64,000 nt of DNA from Glycomyces salinus (GCF_016428645.1 NZ_JAELXW010000006.1:116297-180296), one strand, 5' to 3'. Shown: positions 8,431 to 18,204, counted from the first letter of the stretch. The notes: a model not told the origin generated them from the letters alone. A program made the numbers and translations.

Positions 8431-8807
8431 ACCCGCAGTTCGGCGGCGGTCAGAACATCGCCATGAAACTCCCGAAAGCACAGTTCGAGCAGACCGTCGC
8501 CTTCTACCGAGACGTACTGGGCATGGACGTGGTCGACGAGAGCCGGGCCGACATCGCCGCCGGCGTGCAGCAGTCCGTGTCTGTGCAGTTCGGGCCGGTG
8601 ACGCTCTGGCTCGACCGAGTCGACAACTACGCGAGTGCCGAGCTCTGGCTAGAGCTGTTCACCGACGACGTGGAGCAAGCCACCAGCCACCTCGCCGAGC
8701 ACGGCGTGTCCCCTCAGGATGAACTGGAGCCACTGCCGCCGGGCTTGGCGGCCCACTGGATCACGAACCCTGTAGGAGTCCCACATCTCATTCGACGCCC
8801 CGACTGA
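8427..8807 (+). CDS. VOC/glyoxalase-fold protein
   Basis: A 126-residue member of the vicinal oxygen chelate superfamily. The first beta-alpha-beta module carries FEQTVAFYRDVLGMDVVDE and the second ELWLELFTDDVEQATSHLAEHGV, followed by HWITNPVGVPHLI. Members are metal-dependent isomerases, dioxygenases or binding proteins; the reaction is not predictable here. Third gene of the ArsR operon, translationally coupled to the repressor gene. From 8808 to 9059 I see no further gene. Confidence 0.85.
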   Translation: MNPQFGGGQNIAMKLPKAQFEQTVAFYRDVLGMDVVDESRADIAAGVQQSVSVQFGPVTLWLDRVDNYASAELWLELFTDDVEQATSHLAEHGVSPQDELEPLPPGLAAHWITNPVGVPHLIRRPD

Positions 8808-9059
8808 AGAGCGCCGGGAACAAGACCCCAGAGTTCTATTGAACGCTCGCGGCGATCGACGCCCGACCGGACGCGTGCCCACATTCGCCGACTGCAGTGG
8901 CCCTGGCAATTCAGGCAACTGCCGCATCGATGCCCTCGGCAACCTACCCGAACCGGACTTGGAGCAGGGTCCTCGAAGCTGTCGCTCCCCGATTCCAGTT
9001 GTCCAGAAAACCTGCCTGCGACCGGTCACAGTCGTTCACAAGCGGTCACAGACGCACAC

Positions 9060-9082
9060 ATGGGCCCCGCAAGGGGGCCCAT
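9060..9082 (-). terminator. Hairpin downstream of tmRNA
   Basis: Perfect 9-bp inverted repeat ATGGGCCCC-gcaag-GGGGCCCAT located 8 nt past the tmRNA 3' end. It is probably the ssrA terminator or 3'-processing structure; no strong T-run follows. Confidence 0.6.
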
Positions 9083-9089
9083 GGTGATG

Positions 9090-9457
9090 TGGAGCTGCTG
9101 GGAATCGAACCCAGGTCCTCCGCTGCTTCTGTGAGACTTCTCCGGGTGCAGTCCGCTGCGCCTATTATCGAGCCCCGCCGATCTCGCGGACAAGTCGGCG
9201 TGGCGGGCTCTAGCCACCGTTGGTGTCGTCGACGGCCCAGCGGCCAAGACGTCGACCTAGCGTCCTAGATGATGCAGCTAATTCGGAACGGACGCCTATC
9301 CGATGCTGCACCTTCACTGTCGCTTAGGCAGCGAGAGCGAAGGAATCGCGCTTTGCGTTGGCGATTATTCGTTTCCAACGTTGGTTAACGAGACAGCGTT
9401 GGCTTCCTCGACCCGCTTCCCTCACATCGACACACGGAGTCGAAACCGATCAGCCCC
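9090..9457 (-). ncRNA. ssrA: tmRNA (transfer-messenger RNA)
   Basis: A 368-nt gene for trans-translation RNA. The 5' end GGGGCTGATCGGTTTCGACT is the conserved tmRNA start, and the 3' half ends in a tRNA-like T-arm (CTGGGTTCGATTCCCAG) with an acceptor strand pairing to the 5' end. The tag reading frame (9324-9362, minus) encodes ANAKRDSFALAA followed by TAA, close to actinobacterial tags ending in ALAA. CCA is not encoded. Its partner smpB lies immediately upstream on the same strand. Confidence 0.96.
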
Positions 9458-9509
9458 GAGGATGATGAGGTTGGAGTACCCCTGTTCAGTTGTGCTCTGG
9501 AATTCTAGC

Positions 9510-10112
9510 TCAGTTCAACGGCGGACCGGCAAGGGATATTCCGGTGGGGGTCTCTGGTGGTCCCGGGCGAGGCTGTATCCGGCCCGTTCGGGACCACCGG
9601 ACACCCCCTAAACCGCCGCGCTTGGCCGCCCTGCCCATGGCCCGCTCGATCTCGCGGTCGGCCTCGCGCTTGGCGATGGCCTGGCGCTTGTCGTGGGCCT
9701 TGCGGCCGCGGGCGAGCCCCAGCTCCATCTTCGCCCAGCCGTTCTGGAAGTACACCGACAGCGGCACCAGCGTCAGCCCGGTCTCGCCGAGCTTGCCGGT
9801 GAGCCGGTCGATCTCACCGCGGTGCAGCAGGAGCTTGCGGATGCGGCGCGGCGGGTGGTTGGTCCACGTCCCGTAGTCGTACTCGGGGATGTGGAAGTTG
9901 TGGACGCGGGCCTCGCCGTTGCGCACCTCGGCGAAGGCGTCGACGATGTTGCCCCGGCCCTGGCGCAGGGCTTTGACCTCGGTCCCCGACAGGACCAGAC
10001 CGGCCTCGTAGGTGTCCAGGATGTCGTAGTCGTGACGGGCCTTGCGGTTGGTGGTCACGACCGTGCGCTCGGGGCCGGAGTGCTTGACTTTCGGCTGCTT
10101 CTTCTTGGACAC
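9510..10112 (-). CDS. smpB: SsrA-binding protein SmpB with C-terminal extension
   Basis: A 200-residue partner of tmRNA in ribosome rescue. The OB-fold core is clear: [53 protein letters not shown], and the tail region [26 protein letters not shown]. Known SmpB proteins are about 150-165 residues, so roughly the last 35 residues (from GLGGVRW on) are an extension. They are encoded across a large inverted repeat at 9546-9608 and may be read-through of a stem rather than a functional tail. Confidence 0.95.
   Translation of the reverse strand: MSKKKQPKVKHSGPERTVVTTNRKARHDYDILDTYEAGLVLSGTEVKALRQGRGNIVDAFAEVRNGEARVHNFHIPEYDYGTWTNHPPRRIRKLLLHRGEIDRLTGKLGETGLTLVPLSVYFQNGWAKMELGLARGRKAHDKRQAIAKREADREIERAMGRAAKRGGLGGVRWSRTGRIQPRPGPPETPTGISLAGPPLN
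9546..9608. repeat. Large imperfect inverted repeat in smpB 3' end
   Basis: Arms at 9546-9565 and 9589-9608 are complementary at 18 of 20 positions around a 23-nt loop. The structure lies wholly inside the unusual C-terminal extension of smpB and upstream of tmRNA, so it could be a terminator or processing signal between smpB and ssrA. Confidence 0.7.
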
Positions 10113-10168
10113 GCGGCAAGTTTAGTGATCGAACGTCCGTGCTGTCGAGCGCTATTGCCGGGGCGGCC

Positions 10169-11404
10169 TCAACGGCACAGGCACGAGGGCAGGTAGGGCA
10201 GCGGGTTGACCGGGTTGCCGCCCTTCCGGACCTCGAAGTGCAGGTGGGCGCCGGTCGAGGTCCCGGTGGTGCCGACCGCCCCGATGCTCTGGTCGCGGCT
10301 CACATGCTGGCCGTTGCTGACCGAGATGCTCGACTGGTGGGCGTAGCAGCTGGTCACGCCCCCGCCGTGGCTGATACATGTGAGCATGCCGTAGCCGCCG
10401 TTCCAGCCGGCGTAGACCACCGTCCCCGAATCGACCGCGTGGATCGTCGCCCCGTGCCCGGCGGCGAAGTCGGTGCCGCTGTGGAAGCGCTGGGTGCCGT
10501 AGATCGGGTGGGTCCGCCAGCCGAAGTCCGAGGACTTCCACCCGTCGACCGGCAGCACGAAGCCCGAACCCGAGCCGCCACCGGACGAGGAGCCCCCGCC
10601 CGAGGAGGACGACCCGGAGTCGGCCTCGCGCAGCGCGTCGGCCAGGTCCTCGGATGCTCGCTCGAGCCGGTCGTACTCCGACTGCGCCTCGGACTCGGCG
10701 TCCTCGGCCACCGCCAGCGCCTCCTCGCGCTCCCCCACCAGGCGTTCGACCTCGGCGCGGGCGTCCACGGCCTCCTCGTAGCGCTCCTCGGCGTCGGCCA
10801 GGGCCTGTTCGGCGGCGGCCTCAGCCTCGGCCGCCTCGGCCTCCGCCACGGTGGCGGTGCCCTCGGCGTTGGAGGCCTCGCGGCGCTTGAGCGTCACGTC
10901 CTCGACGGCGATGTTCTTGCCCTCGATCATGAACTCGAGGTACGTCATCCGGTCCAGGGCCTGCGAGGTGTCATCGGAGGACAGGATCGCGTCCACGGTG
11001 AGCAGTTCGGCGCCGCGGTAGGTCGCGGTGAACATCTCGGCCCGCGCCTGGCGGGCCTCCTCGACCGCGTCGGCGGCCTCCTCGTACTCCTCCTGGGCCG
11101 CTTCGAGCGCCTCGCGGGCCTCCTCGGCCTCGCGCTCGGCCTCGGCGGCCACGGCCTCGGCGGCCGCCACCCGGCCCTCGGCCACGCTCACGTCCTCCTC
11201 GGCGCCCGGGAGCAGCGTCTCGGTCTCGGCCAGGGTCTGCCCGGCCTCCTGGACCTCCTCGCCGGCGTCCTCCAGCAGCGAGGCCATGCGGGACTTCTCG
11301 CGCTCGACGCGGTCGAGGTCCTCCTGCGTGGGGGCTCCCGCGGCGGGCCCGCTCGCGGCCGCCACTATGAGCACGGCCGCGAGCAGTACACCAATCCGCT
11401 TCAT
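10169..11404 (-). CDS. Coiled-coil M23 peptidoglycan hydrolase of the FtsEX system
   Basis: A 411-residue exported protein. Signal peptide at residues 1-23; a long Glu/Ala-rich coiled coil at about 25-265; a Ser/Gly linker (SGSSSSGGGSSSGGGSG); then a LytM/M23 domain with zinc ligands in FHSGTDFAA (H..xD) and HLHFEV. The layout is that of EnvC or mycobacterial RipC, which FtsEX activates through the coiled coil. The genes for FtsX and FtsE directly upstream on the same strand support that role in septal wall cleavage. Confidence 0.92.
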   Translation of the reverse strand: MKRIGVLLAAVLIVAAASGPAAGAPTQEDLDRVEREKSRMASLLEDAGEEVQEAGQTLAETETLLPGAEEDVSVAEGRVAAAEAVAAEAEREAEEAREALEAAQEEYEEAADAVEEARQARAEMFTATYRGAELLTVDAILSSDDTSQALDRMTYLEFMIEGKNIAVEDVTLKRREASNAEGTATVAEAEAAEAEAAAEQALADAEERYEEAVDARAEVERLVGEREEALAVAEDAESEAQSEYDRLERASEDLADALREADSGSSSSGGGSSSGGGSGSGFVLPVDGWKSSDFGWRTHPIYGTQRFHSGTDFAAGHGATIHAVDSGTVVYAGWNGGYGMLTCISHGGGVTSCYAHQSSISVSNGQHVSRDQSIGAVGTTGTSTGAHLHFEVRKGGNPVNPLPYLPSCLCR

Positions 11405-11472
11405 GGCACCCGAATTTAGTCGATCTGCGACTCCAATTCGGGTATTTCAGGCGGAATCCGCCTTTCGGGTGA

Positions 11473-12348
11473 CTACACCCGGATGTTGAACCGGAGCGTG
11501 ATCCAGGCGGTTACGGCGCTGATGACCGCCGAGATCGCCGCCAGGATCGGCAGCAGGAGCAGCACCGAGTTCCACTCCACCGGCGGCATGAGTTGGAACA
11601 GGTCCTCGAACTGGCCGTCTATGACGAATATCTTGGAGGCCACCAGCGTCCCGAAGGCGAACAGGGCGCCGATGACGCCGGCGAAGACCGCCTCCAGGAC
11701 GAACGGGGCCTGCACGAACCAGTTCGGGGCGCCGACCAGTTTCATGATCGCCACCTCGCGGCGCCGCGAATAAGCCGCGACCTGGATGGTGTTGGCCACC
11801 AGCATCAGCGCGGCCACGCCCTGGACCAGCGCGACGATGAGCGTCAGCCGCTGCGCGCCGCCGAGGATGTCGAAGACCTGCTGGAGGATCTCCTTCTGGT
11901 TGGTGGCCTGGGAGACGCCTTCGCGTTCGGCGTACTCGGCGATCAGCTGGTCGGCGTCGTTGATGTCCTTCAGCTTGACGCGAAAGGCCGGCGGGAGCAC
12001 CGAGGGGTCGACCGAGGCCACCAGGTCCGGGGACTCCTCGAAGGTGTCCTGGAACCTCTTCCAGGCCTCCTCCTGCGACTCGAACTGGACCTGCGCGACC
12101 AGGTCGTTCGACAGCAGATCGGACTCGATCTGGTCGATCTGCTCCTGGGAGATGTCGCGTTCGAGGTAGATGACGACCTCGAGGTTCGTCTGGTAGTACT
12201 CCTCGATCACATCGACCTGGTTGTACAGCAGCAGGCCGGCGCCGAGCATGGTCAGCGACACCGCCATGGTGATGATCATGGCGACCGTCATTGAGATGTT
12301 GCGCCACAGTCCGAGGAACACCTCGGACATCACGTACTTCGCGCGCAT
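11473..12348 (-). CDS. ftsX: Cell-division ABC transporter permease FtsX
   Basis: A 291-residue membrane subunit of FtsEX. Four membrane helices: one near residues 20-42, then three in the C-terminal half (about 165-290). The large extracellular loop (about 45-160) is the contact for the hydrolase coiled coil. The cytoplasmic AYSRRREVAIMKLVGAPNWF segment is the FtsX/MacB-like coupling helix. It lies 23 bp after ftsE and 68 bp before the M23 gene, in one operon. Confidence 0.96.
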   Translation of the reverse strand: MRAKYVMSEVFLGLWRNISMTVAMIITMAVSLTMLGAGLLLYNQVDVIEEYYQTNLEVVIYLERDISQEQIDQIESDLLSNDLVAQVQFESQEEAWKRFQDTFEESPDLVASVDPSVLPPAFRVKLKDINDADQLIAEYAEREGVSQATNQKEILQQVFDILGGAQRLTLIVALVQGVAALMLVANTIQVAAYSRRREVAIMKLVGAPNWFVQAPFVLEAVFAGVIGALFAFGTLVASKIFVIDGQFEDLFQLMPPVEWNSVLLLLPILAAISAVISAVTAWITLRFNIRV

Positions 12349-12371
12349 GTGCTCTGTTCTCTGCCTTCCGC

Positions 12372-13052
12372 TTAGCCGTAGACGCCGCGAGCCTGGTCGC
12401 GGATGACCTGGCCGTTCTCGATCTCGATGACGCGGCGGCGCATCTGGTTCACGATGTTGGAGTCGTGGGTGACCATCACGATGGTGGTGCCGGTCCGGCT
12501 GATGCGGTCGAGGAGCCGCATGATCTCGATCGAGGTGTCGGGGTCGAGGTTACCGGTGGGCTCGTCGGCCAGCATGATCAGAGGCCGGTTCACGAATGCC
12601 CGCGCGACGGCCACGCGCTGCTGCTCGCCGCCGGAGAGCTCGTGCGGGTAGCGGTGCTCCTTGCCGCCGAGGCCGACCAGCTCGAGGACCTCGGGGACGA
12701 CCCGTCGGGCGACCGACCGGGGCTTGCCGATGACCTCGAGCGCGAAGGCCACGTTCTCGGCGGCGGTGCGGTTCGGCAGCAGCCGGAAGTCCTGGAACAC
12801 GCAGCCGATGGTGCGGCGGTAGGCCGGCACCTTCCAGCGGCGCAGCTTGGTCACGTCCTTGTCGTTGACGACGACCTTGCCCTTGTCGGGGACCTCTTCG
12901 CGCAGCAGGAGCTTGATGATCGTGGACTTCCCCGCGCCGGTCGGGCCGATGAAGAATACGAACTCTCCCTTGTCGATGTGAACGTTGACGTCCTCCACCG
13001 ACGGACGGTTCGACCGGGGGTAGTGCTTGGTTACGCCCTCGAGCTGAATCAC
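12372..13052 (-). CDS. ftsE: Cell-division ATP-binding protein FtsE
   Basis: A 226-residue ABC ATPase that energises FtsX at the division site. Walker [11 protein letters not shown]-loop CVFQDFRLL, signature LSGGEQQRV, Walker [13 protein letters not shown] and the switch histidine in MVTHD are all present. The opening [14 protein letters not shown] is typical of actinobacterial FtsE. First gene of the ftsE-ftsX-M23 operon; the 197-bp gap to prfB should hold the promoter. Confidence 0.97.
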   Translation of the reverse strand: MIQLEGVTKHYPRSNRPSVEDVNVHIDKGEFVFFIGPTGAGKSTIIKLLLREEVPDKGKVVVNDKDVTKLRRWKVPAYRRTIGCVFQDFRLLPNRTAAENVAFALEVIGKPRSVARRVVPEVLELVGLGGKEHRYPHELSGGEQQRVAVARAFVNRPLIMLADEPTGNLDPDTSIEIMRLLDRISRTGTTIVMVTHDSNIVNQMRRRVIEIENGQVIRDQARGVYG

Positions 13053-13249
13053 GAGCCGGAGTCTAGCCCTCTCGGCCCCGCGCCGGTCGGGCGGCTCCAG
13101 TACATGCGTGGCATACCGTGGCGCTTAGGGCCCATATGTCCCGCCTGTTCGAAGGTAACGAACCGATTTCACCCGAACGGCCGAAACGGTTCTGGTCACA
13201 GGGCCCATACGAGTCGCCCGAGCGTGCGCGACCGATCACTTCCGGGCGG

Positions 13250-14362
13250 TCATTCGGACTTCTCTCCCGACCTGCGCCAGCGGATGCCGGCCTCGAGGAA
13301 GCGGTCGATGGCGCCGTCGTAGACGCCCTTGACGTCGGCGGTCTCGAAACCGGTGCGCAGGTCCTTGACCATCTGGTACGGGTGCTCGACGTAGGAGCGC
13401 ATCTGGTCGCCCCAGGAGGCGGTGGCCGAGCCGCGCAGCTCGTCGACCTTGGCCCGCTCCTCGTCGCGCTTGAGCTGGAGGAGCTTGGCCTTGAGCAGGG
13501 CCATCGCGGTGGCCTTGTTCTGGATCTGGCTCTTCTCGTTCTGGCAGGTGACGACCACGCCGGTGGGGATGTGGGTGATGCGCACCGCCGAGTCGGTGGT
13601 GTTGACCGACTGGCCGCCGGGCCCGGAGGAACGGTAGACGTCGACGCGGATCTCCTCGTCGGGGACCTCGATCGAGTCGGTCTGCTCCAGGGCGGGCACG
13701 ACCTCGACGGCGGCGAAGCCGGTCTGGCGGCGGCCCTGGTTGTCGTATTTGCTGATGCGGACCACGCGGTGGGTGCCCTGCTCGACCGAGAGGGTGCCGT
13801 AGGCGTAGGGGCCGTTCACGGCGAAGGTGGCCGAGCGGATGCCGGCCTCCTCGGCATAGGAGGTGTCGTAGACCTCGGTGGCGAAGCCGTGGGCCTCGGC
13901 CCAGCGCAGGTACATGCGCATCAGCTGCTCGGCGAAGTCGCAGGCGTCGGCGCCGCCGGCACCGGAGCGGACGGTGACCACCGCGTTGCGCTCGTCGTAC
14001 TTCCCCGACAGCAGCGTGCGCACCTCCAGCTCGTCGATGACCTTGCCGATGTCGGCCAGTTCGGCGCCGGCCTCGCCGCGGGCGGACTGGTCGTCCTCGT
14101 CCTCGGCCAGTTCGAACATGACTTCGACGTCGTCGAGGCGGGAGTGCAGGTCGGCGATCTTGTTGAGCTCGGCCTGGACGTAGGAGAGGCGGGAGGTGAC
14201 CTCTTGGGCGTGCTCGGCGTCGTCCCACAGGCCGGGGTCGGCCGCGGCGGCCTCGAGCTCGCCCTTCTCGCGGCGCAGCGACGGCAGGTCGAGGACCGCC
14301 TCGACGCTGGCGAGGGTCGCTTTCAGTTCACGGAGGTCGGCGGATGCATCGTCACTGGTCAC
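13250..14362 (-). CDS. prfB: Peptide chain release factor 2 with variant SKY tripeptide
   Basis: A 370-residue class I release factor that ends translation at UGA/UAA. The GGQ motif that triggers peptide release is intact at 249-251 ([10 protein letters not shown]). The codon-recognition tripeptide, normally SPF in RISPFDxQxRRQTSF, reads SKY here (residues 204-206, codons AGC AAA TAC at 13745-13753) within [15 protein letters not shown]. No internal frameshift is present, as is usual in actinobacteria. Overall length and flanking motifs match RF2, not RF1. Confidence 0.94.
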   Translation of the reverse strand: MTSDDASADLRELKATLASVEAVLDLPSLRREKGELEAAAADPGLWDDAEHAQEVTSRLSYVQAELNKIADLHSRLDDVEVMFELAEDEDDQSARGEAGAELADIGKVIDELEVRTLLSGKYDERNAVVTVRSGAGGADACDFAEQLMRMYLRWAEAHGFATEVYDTSYAEEAGIRSATFAVNGPYAYGTLSVEQGTHRVVRISKYDNQGRRQTGFAAVEVVPALEQTDSIEVPDEEIRVDVYRSSGPGGQSVNTTDSAVRITHIPTGVVVTCQNEKSQIQNKATAMALLKAKLLQLKRDEERAKVDELRGSATASWGDQMRSYVEHPYQMVKDLRTGFETADVKGVYDGAIDRFLEAGIRWRRSGEKSE

Positions 14363-14483
14363 AACTGATCAGGGTACGCCTGTATTCGGGCTCATACGAA
14401 GCGGGACGCGGGCCATGGGTGGCCCGCGTCCCGTCCCGTTCGTGCGGTGCGGTCGCGAAGGCGACGCCCCCTAGTGCTTGAAG

Positions 14484-14993
14484 CTAGGAGGTGCGCTTCT
14501 TGATCCAATTGACGGCCGCCCGGTGGTAGCCGACGGCGAATTCCATGGCCGCCGAGGCGCCCGGGTCCTCGTCCGCGTAGTCCTTGACCGAGGCGCGGGC
14601 CTCGGTCAGGGCCTCCTGGTGCTGTTCCAGGGCGTCGCCGTACATGTCGTCGAGCGTGTCGGCGGCCATGTAGTCGGTGAACGCGGTGCGGAGCGCGACC
14701 GGGTCGCGGAGTTGGCCGATTCGGGCCGGCTCGTTGAGCCAGCGGGTGAAGGCGCGCTTGCCGTTGGCGCTGATCGTGTACGGCACCGAAGCGCGCGGGC
14801 CCGGCTTGCCGACGCGGACCAGGCCCGCTTCGGCCAGAGCCGGGAGTTCTCGGTAAACCTGCGAGCGTGTCATGGTCCAGTACGGACCGAGGCGACGAGT
14901 CGCCTCTGCCATGAGTTGCCCACCTGTCATTGGACCTTCGTGTAGCAAACCCAGCAATGCTGCTGAGGTCGCGTTGAGTTCTTTTCCTGCCAT
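14484..14993 (-). CDS. PadR-family transcriptional regulator
   Basis: A 169-residue winged-helix regulator. The N-terminal domain contains SAALLGLLHEGPMTGGQLMAEATRRLGPYWTMTRSQVYRELPALAEAGLV and the wing PYTISANGKRAFTRWL, as in PadR; the C-terminal helical dimerisation domain follows. The ATG at 14993 begins MAGKELN. PadR proteins repress detoxification or efflux genes, often their own. A TGTCG/CGACA half-palindrome at 15046-15061 could be its operator. No target gene is adjacent. From 15062 to 15245 I see nothing coding. Confidence 0.88.
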   Translation of the reverse strand: MAGKELNATSAALLGLLHEGPMTGGQLMAEATRRLGPYWTMTRSQVYRELPALAEAGLVRVGKPGPRASVPYTISANGKRAFTRWLNEPARIGQLRDPVALRTAFTDYMAADTLDDMYGDALEQHQEALTEARASVKDYADEDPGASAAMEFAVGYHRAAVNWIKKRTS

Positions 14994-15245
14994 GCCCGAC
15001 AGGATGCCATGTGGATAGGTTCCTGACAAGTGGACGACTCCAATGTGTCGACTGCACGACACCGATGCGTAGCCAAGTGCGGTACTGCAATTCCTTGCAA
15101 CCCTTGCGAATCGGTCGTTACCACTCAGGAGATGGGAACGCGTGTTTGCAGAATACCAAAGGTGTGATCCCGATCGCGACCGCAGTTTCGCAATACCCGG
15201 TGTCGCGCTCTAGTTACGCAGCATTATCGACTGTCGCCATCGCAT

Positions 15246-16559
15246 TCAGTTGCCCGGCATGCGCGAGCCGATGAGGTCTCCTCCGGGGAAGTCGTCGCCC
15301 GAACTACCCTCATTGGAGTCGTCTGCGCCATTCTCGCCCTCCGAACCGGACAAGTCATCCGTTTCAGTTGCGTCTGGTGCGCTATCAGCCTCCGGGCCCT
15401 CGGCGGTGGGGGCGTCGGTGCCCTCTTCCGAGGGAGCCTCGGACGGCTCCGGAGACGGCCCGTCGGACTCGCCGGCGGTCGGGTCCTCCTCGGCGCTCTC
15501 GGAGGTGCCGGGCTCGTCGGCGACGTCCTCCCCGCCTCCGGTCTCGCCCCTGGGGAGGGCGAAGAGGACGATCGCGGCGATCGCGGCCAGGCCGAGCGCG
15601 CCGGCCCCGGCCAAGGCGAGCCCGCGGCGGCGCCGCGACGGCGGTTCGGGCGCCTCGAGGATGTCGTCGAGCAGGCTCTCGCCGGCGGCGGGGGTGACCG
15701 GCGAGTATTCGACCGCGGAGGTCGCCTCCCGGTCCCGCAGCCCCGGCTCCACCGGAGCGGAGGCCTGCTCGGACAGCCGCGGCGCGAGTCGGCGCAGTTC
15801 GGCGGCGATGCCGTCGAGGTCGCCGCGCCGCTTCGGGTCGAGCGCCAGGAGGGTCTCCACGACCTCCCACAGCTCGGCGTCGACTGCGGCGGGCTTGACC
15901 GGGATCTTGGTCATGTGGCGGTCGAGCACATCGGTGATCGAGCCGCCCCGGTAGGCGCTGCGGGCGGTGACGGCCTCGTACAGGACCAGGCCGAGCGCGT
16001 AGCTGTCGATGCCGGGGCAGGCCGACTCGCCAGCGGCGACCTCCGGGGCGGTGTACTCGGGGGTGCCGTGGGAGGGGGTGGTGGTCGAGCCGGCCGGGCG
16101 GGCGATGCCGAAGTCGATGAACTTGACGCCGTCGGAGGTGAGCATGAGGTTCCCGGGCTTGATGTCGCCGTGGAGGTAGCCGGCGCGGTGGACCGCGGCG
16201 ATGGTCTCGGCGGCCGAGGCGCAGCGCCTGGCGGCCTCGGCCTGCGACATCGGCCCGCCCTGACGCAGGTACTCGCGCAGGTCGGGGCCCTCGAGGTGCT
16301 CCAGGACGACCGCCAGGACCTCGTCGGTGACGATGAAGTCGCGGACGCCGACCACGCCGGGGTGGTCGATGGCGTTGAGGATCTCGGCCTCGGCGAAGAA
16401 GCTCTCGACGATCTCGGTCTCGCCGCGCAGCTCCCCGCGCAGGACCTTGACGGCGACGGCCTCGCCGGTGACCCTGTCGACTCCGCGCCACACGATGCCG
16501 ACCGCGCCGCGCGCGATCTCGGACTGAAGGACGAAGCGATCGGCCAGGACGGTTTCCAT
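15246..16559 (-). CDS. Membrane Ser/Thr protein kinase (Hanks type)
   Basis: A 437-residue receptor-like kinase. Kinase domain about 8-270: ATP-binding Lys38 (VAVKVL), catalytic loop HGDIKPGN (130-137; HGD in place of HRD), DFG at 149-151, GTPEYTAPE after the activation loop. One membrane helix near 310-335 follows a basic RRRR stop. The extracytoplasmic tail is about 100 residues, very rich in Ser/Glu/Pro/Asp, with no PASTA domains. Divergent from a PP2C phosphatase gene, a likely opposing pair. Confidence 0.93.
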   Translation of the reverse strand: METVLADRFVLQSEIARGAVGIVWRGVDRVTGEAVAVKVLRGELRGETEIVESFFAEAEILNAIDHPGVVGVRDFIVTDEVLAVVLEHLEGPDLREYLRQGGPMSQAEAARRCASAAETIAAVHRAGYLHGDIKPGNLMLTSDGVKFIDFGIARPAGSTTTPSHGTPEYTAPEVAAGESACPGIDSYALGLVLYEAVTARSAYRGGSITDVLDRHMTKIPVKPAAVDAELWEVVETLLALDPKRRGDLDGIAAELRRLAPRLSEQASAPVEPGLRDREATSAVEYSPVTPAAGESLLDDILEAPEPPSRRRRGLALAGAGALGLAAIAAIVLFALPRGETGGGEDVADEPGTSESAEEDPTAGESDGPSPEPSEAPSEEGTDAPTAEGPEADSAPDATETDDLSGSEGENGADDSNEGSSGDDFPGGDLIGSRMPGN

Positions 16560-16857
16560 GACGCCTCCTCGGGGCTGGCGTTGGGAGCCTTCGCCATTCC
16601 AATGTATGCTCGACGTCCGAGCAGGTCAGGGTGGTGACTCCAGGGTGGCACGATCCCGGGATACATGGCTTCGGGGCCGCCCGGGCGGGGCGCGCGGCTC
16701 GCAAGTCGGCGCTGAACAGCCCTTTCGCGCGGGCGTGAGCGAAATCTACGGTCGCATCTCGTGACCTGCCAACCACTACACTTGCGCGCATGTCCCTCGA
16801 ACGGCCATGCTTCAAACAGAAAGCCGAATCCCGGTCTGAGCTCAGTGGTGATCGCCT

Positions 16858-17667
16858 GTGACCGAACTACGCTGGCGCTACGGCGCCGCCACCGACGTGG
16901 GCAGAGTGCGCGACCTCAACGAGGACTCACACCTCGCTTCGCGGCGCCTGCTCGCGGTCGCTGACGGCGTCGGCGGCGCCGCCGCCGGCGAGGTCGCCAG
17001 CGGCGTGACCATCGCCGAGGTCACGCGCCTGGCCCGCCGCCCGCCGGTGGAGGCCGAGACCGAGCTCGGGGAGGTCGTCGAGGCCGCGCGAGACCGCATC
17101 CGCGCGGCCGTGGCCGAGAACCCCGAGTCCGAGGGCATGGCGACGACCCTCACCGGCCTGTGGTTGGGCGACGACTCGGTCGACATCGTCCACATAGGCG
17201 ACTCCCGCGCCTACCAGCTGCGCGGCGAGGACTTCGTCCAGGTCACCGTAGACGACTCGTACGTGCAGCACCTGGTCGACGAGGGCGCGATCACCCCTGA
17301 CGAGGCGCAGGACCACCCCTACAAGTCGGTGGTGACCCGCGTGCTCCAGGCCAACCCCGCCCCGGCGCATTTCGAGACCCGCCCGGCCAAATTGGGCGAC
17401 CGGTACATGCTGTGCTCGGACGGGCTGACGGACGTGGTCGACGACACGGCGATCGAGTCGGTGCTGCGGGACTTCGCCGAGCCGCAGTCGGCCGCCGACG
17501 AACTGGTGCGGCTGGCCCTGGAGCAGGGCGGCCCGGACAACGTGACGGTCGTGGTCGGGGACGTGTCGGAGCGACAGCGGTTCCCGCGCTGGCCGTGGTT
17601 CACCGCCGCGACCGTGGCGGTCCTGGCGGTCGCGGCGGTCTTCATCGGCCTGGCCCTGCGAAACTGA
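16858..17667 (+). CDS. PP2C-family protein phosphatase with C-terminal anchor
   Basis: A 269-residue Ser/Thr phosphatase of the PstP type. Metal-binding motifs are visible: RDLNEDS (near 18), VADGVGG (near 38), HIGDSRAY (about 110), CSDGLTD (about 185) and GGPDNVTVVV (about 221). A single membrane helix (WFTAATVAVLAVAAVFIGLAL) ends the protein without an extracytoplasmic domain. The GTG start at 16858 lies 298 bp from the divergent kinase start; that gap should hold both promoters. Together they probably set phosphorylation of shared targets. Confidence 0.93.
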   Translation: MTELRWRYGAATDVGRVRDLNEDSHLASRRLLAVADGVGGAAAGEVASGVTIAEVTRLARRPPVEAETELGEVVEAARDRIRAAVAENPESEGMATTLTGLWLGDDSVDIVHIGDSRAYQLRGEDFVQVTVDDSYVQHLVDEGAITPDEAQDHPYKSVVTRVLQANPAPAHFETRPAKLGDRYMLCSDGLTDVVDDTAIESVLRDFAEPQSAADELVRLALEQGGPDNVTVVVGDVSERQRFPRWPWFTAATVAVLAVAAVFIGLALRN

Positions 17668-17715
17668 CAGGGACACGGGCTCAGCGATTTGCATTGCCCG
17701 CCCTGCCACTACGGC

Positions 17716-18204
17716 TTATTCGGCCCTGGCGTGCTCGTAGCCCTCACCGCTGGGGTAGGTGAGCACGAGTGTGTCGGCCTCGGCGTCGTACTCGAGGTCG
17801 ATGGTGATGTCGCTGTCGTCGAGCTCAGCGCCGTCTTCGACTATGACGCCCTGGAAGACGGCCGAGCCGTCGGCCGCGAAGAGGATCTCGCCCTCGTGCG
17901 GCCCGCGCTGGCTCGCGAACGAGTTCAGTGTGGCGGAGCCGTCCTCGGCCACGGTCAATTTCGAGCCGTGGTATCCGACGTCCTCGACATCGGCCTCCCA
18001 GGTGCCGACGAGGGACTCGAGCAGGGTGTCGTCATCCTGCTCTTCGGCCTGCGGGTTCTCAGTAGAGGCGGCCTCCTCGTCGGCGGCCGATTCGGTGGTC
18101 TCACTGTCGTCCGAGGCCGGCTCGTCCTCGGCGGTGCAGGCGGCCAGGCCGATCGCGACCGCACCGGCGGCGGCGAGTGCGGCGAAGCGGGCGGGCAATC
18201 TCAT
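17716..18204 (-). CDS. Small acidic lipoprotein of unknown function
   Basis: A 162-residue predicted lipoprotein: signal peptide with lipobox GLAAC (Cys about 23), a Glu/Ser/Asp-rich linker to about residue 62, then a compact beta-rich domain beginning LVGTWEADVEDVGY and containing YHGSKLTVAEDGSATL. The GTW start resembles small lipocalin-like domains in actinobacterial lipoproteins. Convergent with the PP2C gene and separated from TetR by 66 bp. Function unknown. Confidence 0.8.
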   Translation of the reverse strand: MRLPARFAALAAAGAVAIGLAACTAEDEPASDDSETTESAADEEAASTENPQAEEQDDDTLLESLVGTWEADVEDVGYHGSKLTVAEDGSATLNSFASQRGPHEGEILFAADGSAVFQGVIVEDGAELDDSDITIDLEYDAEADTLVLTYPSGEGYEHARAE

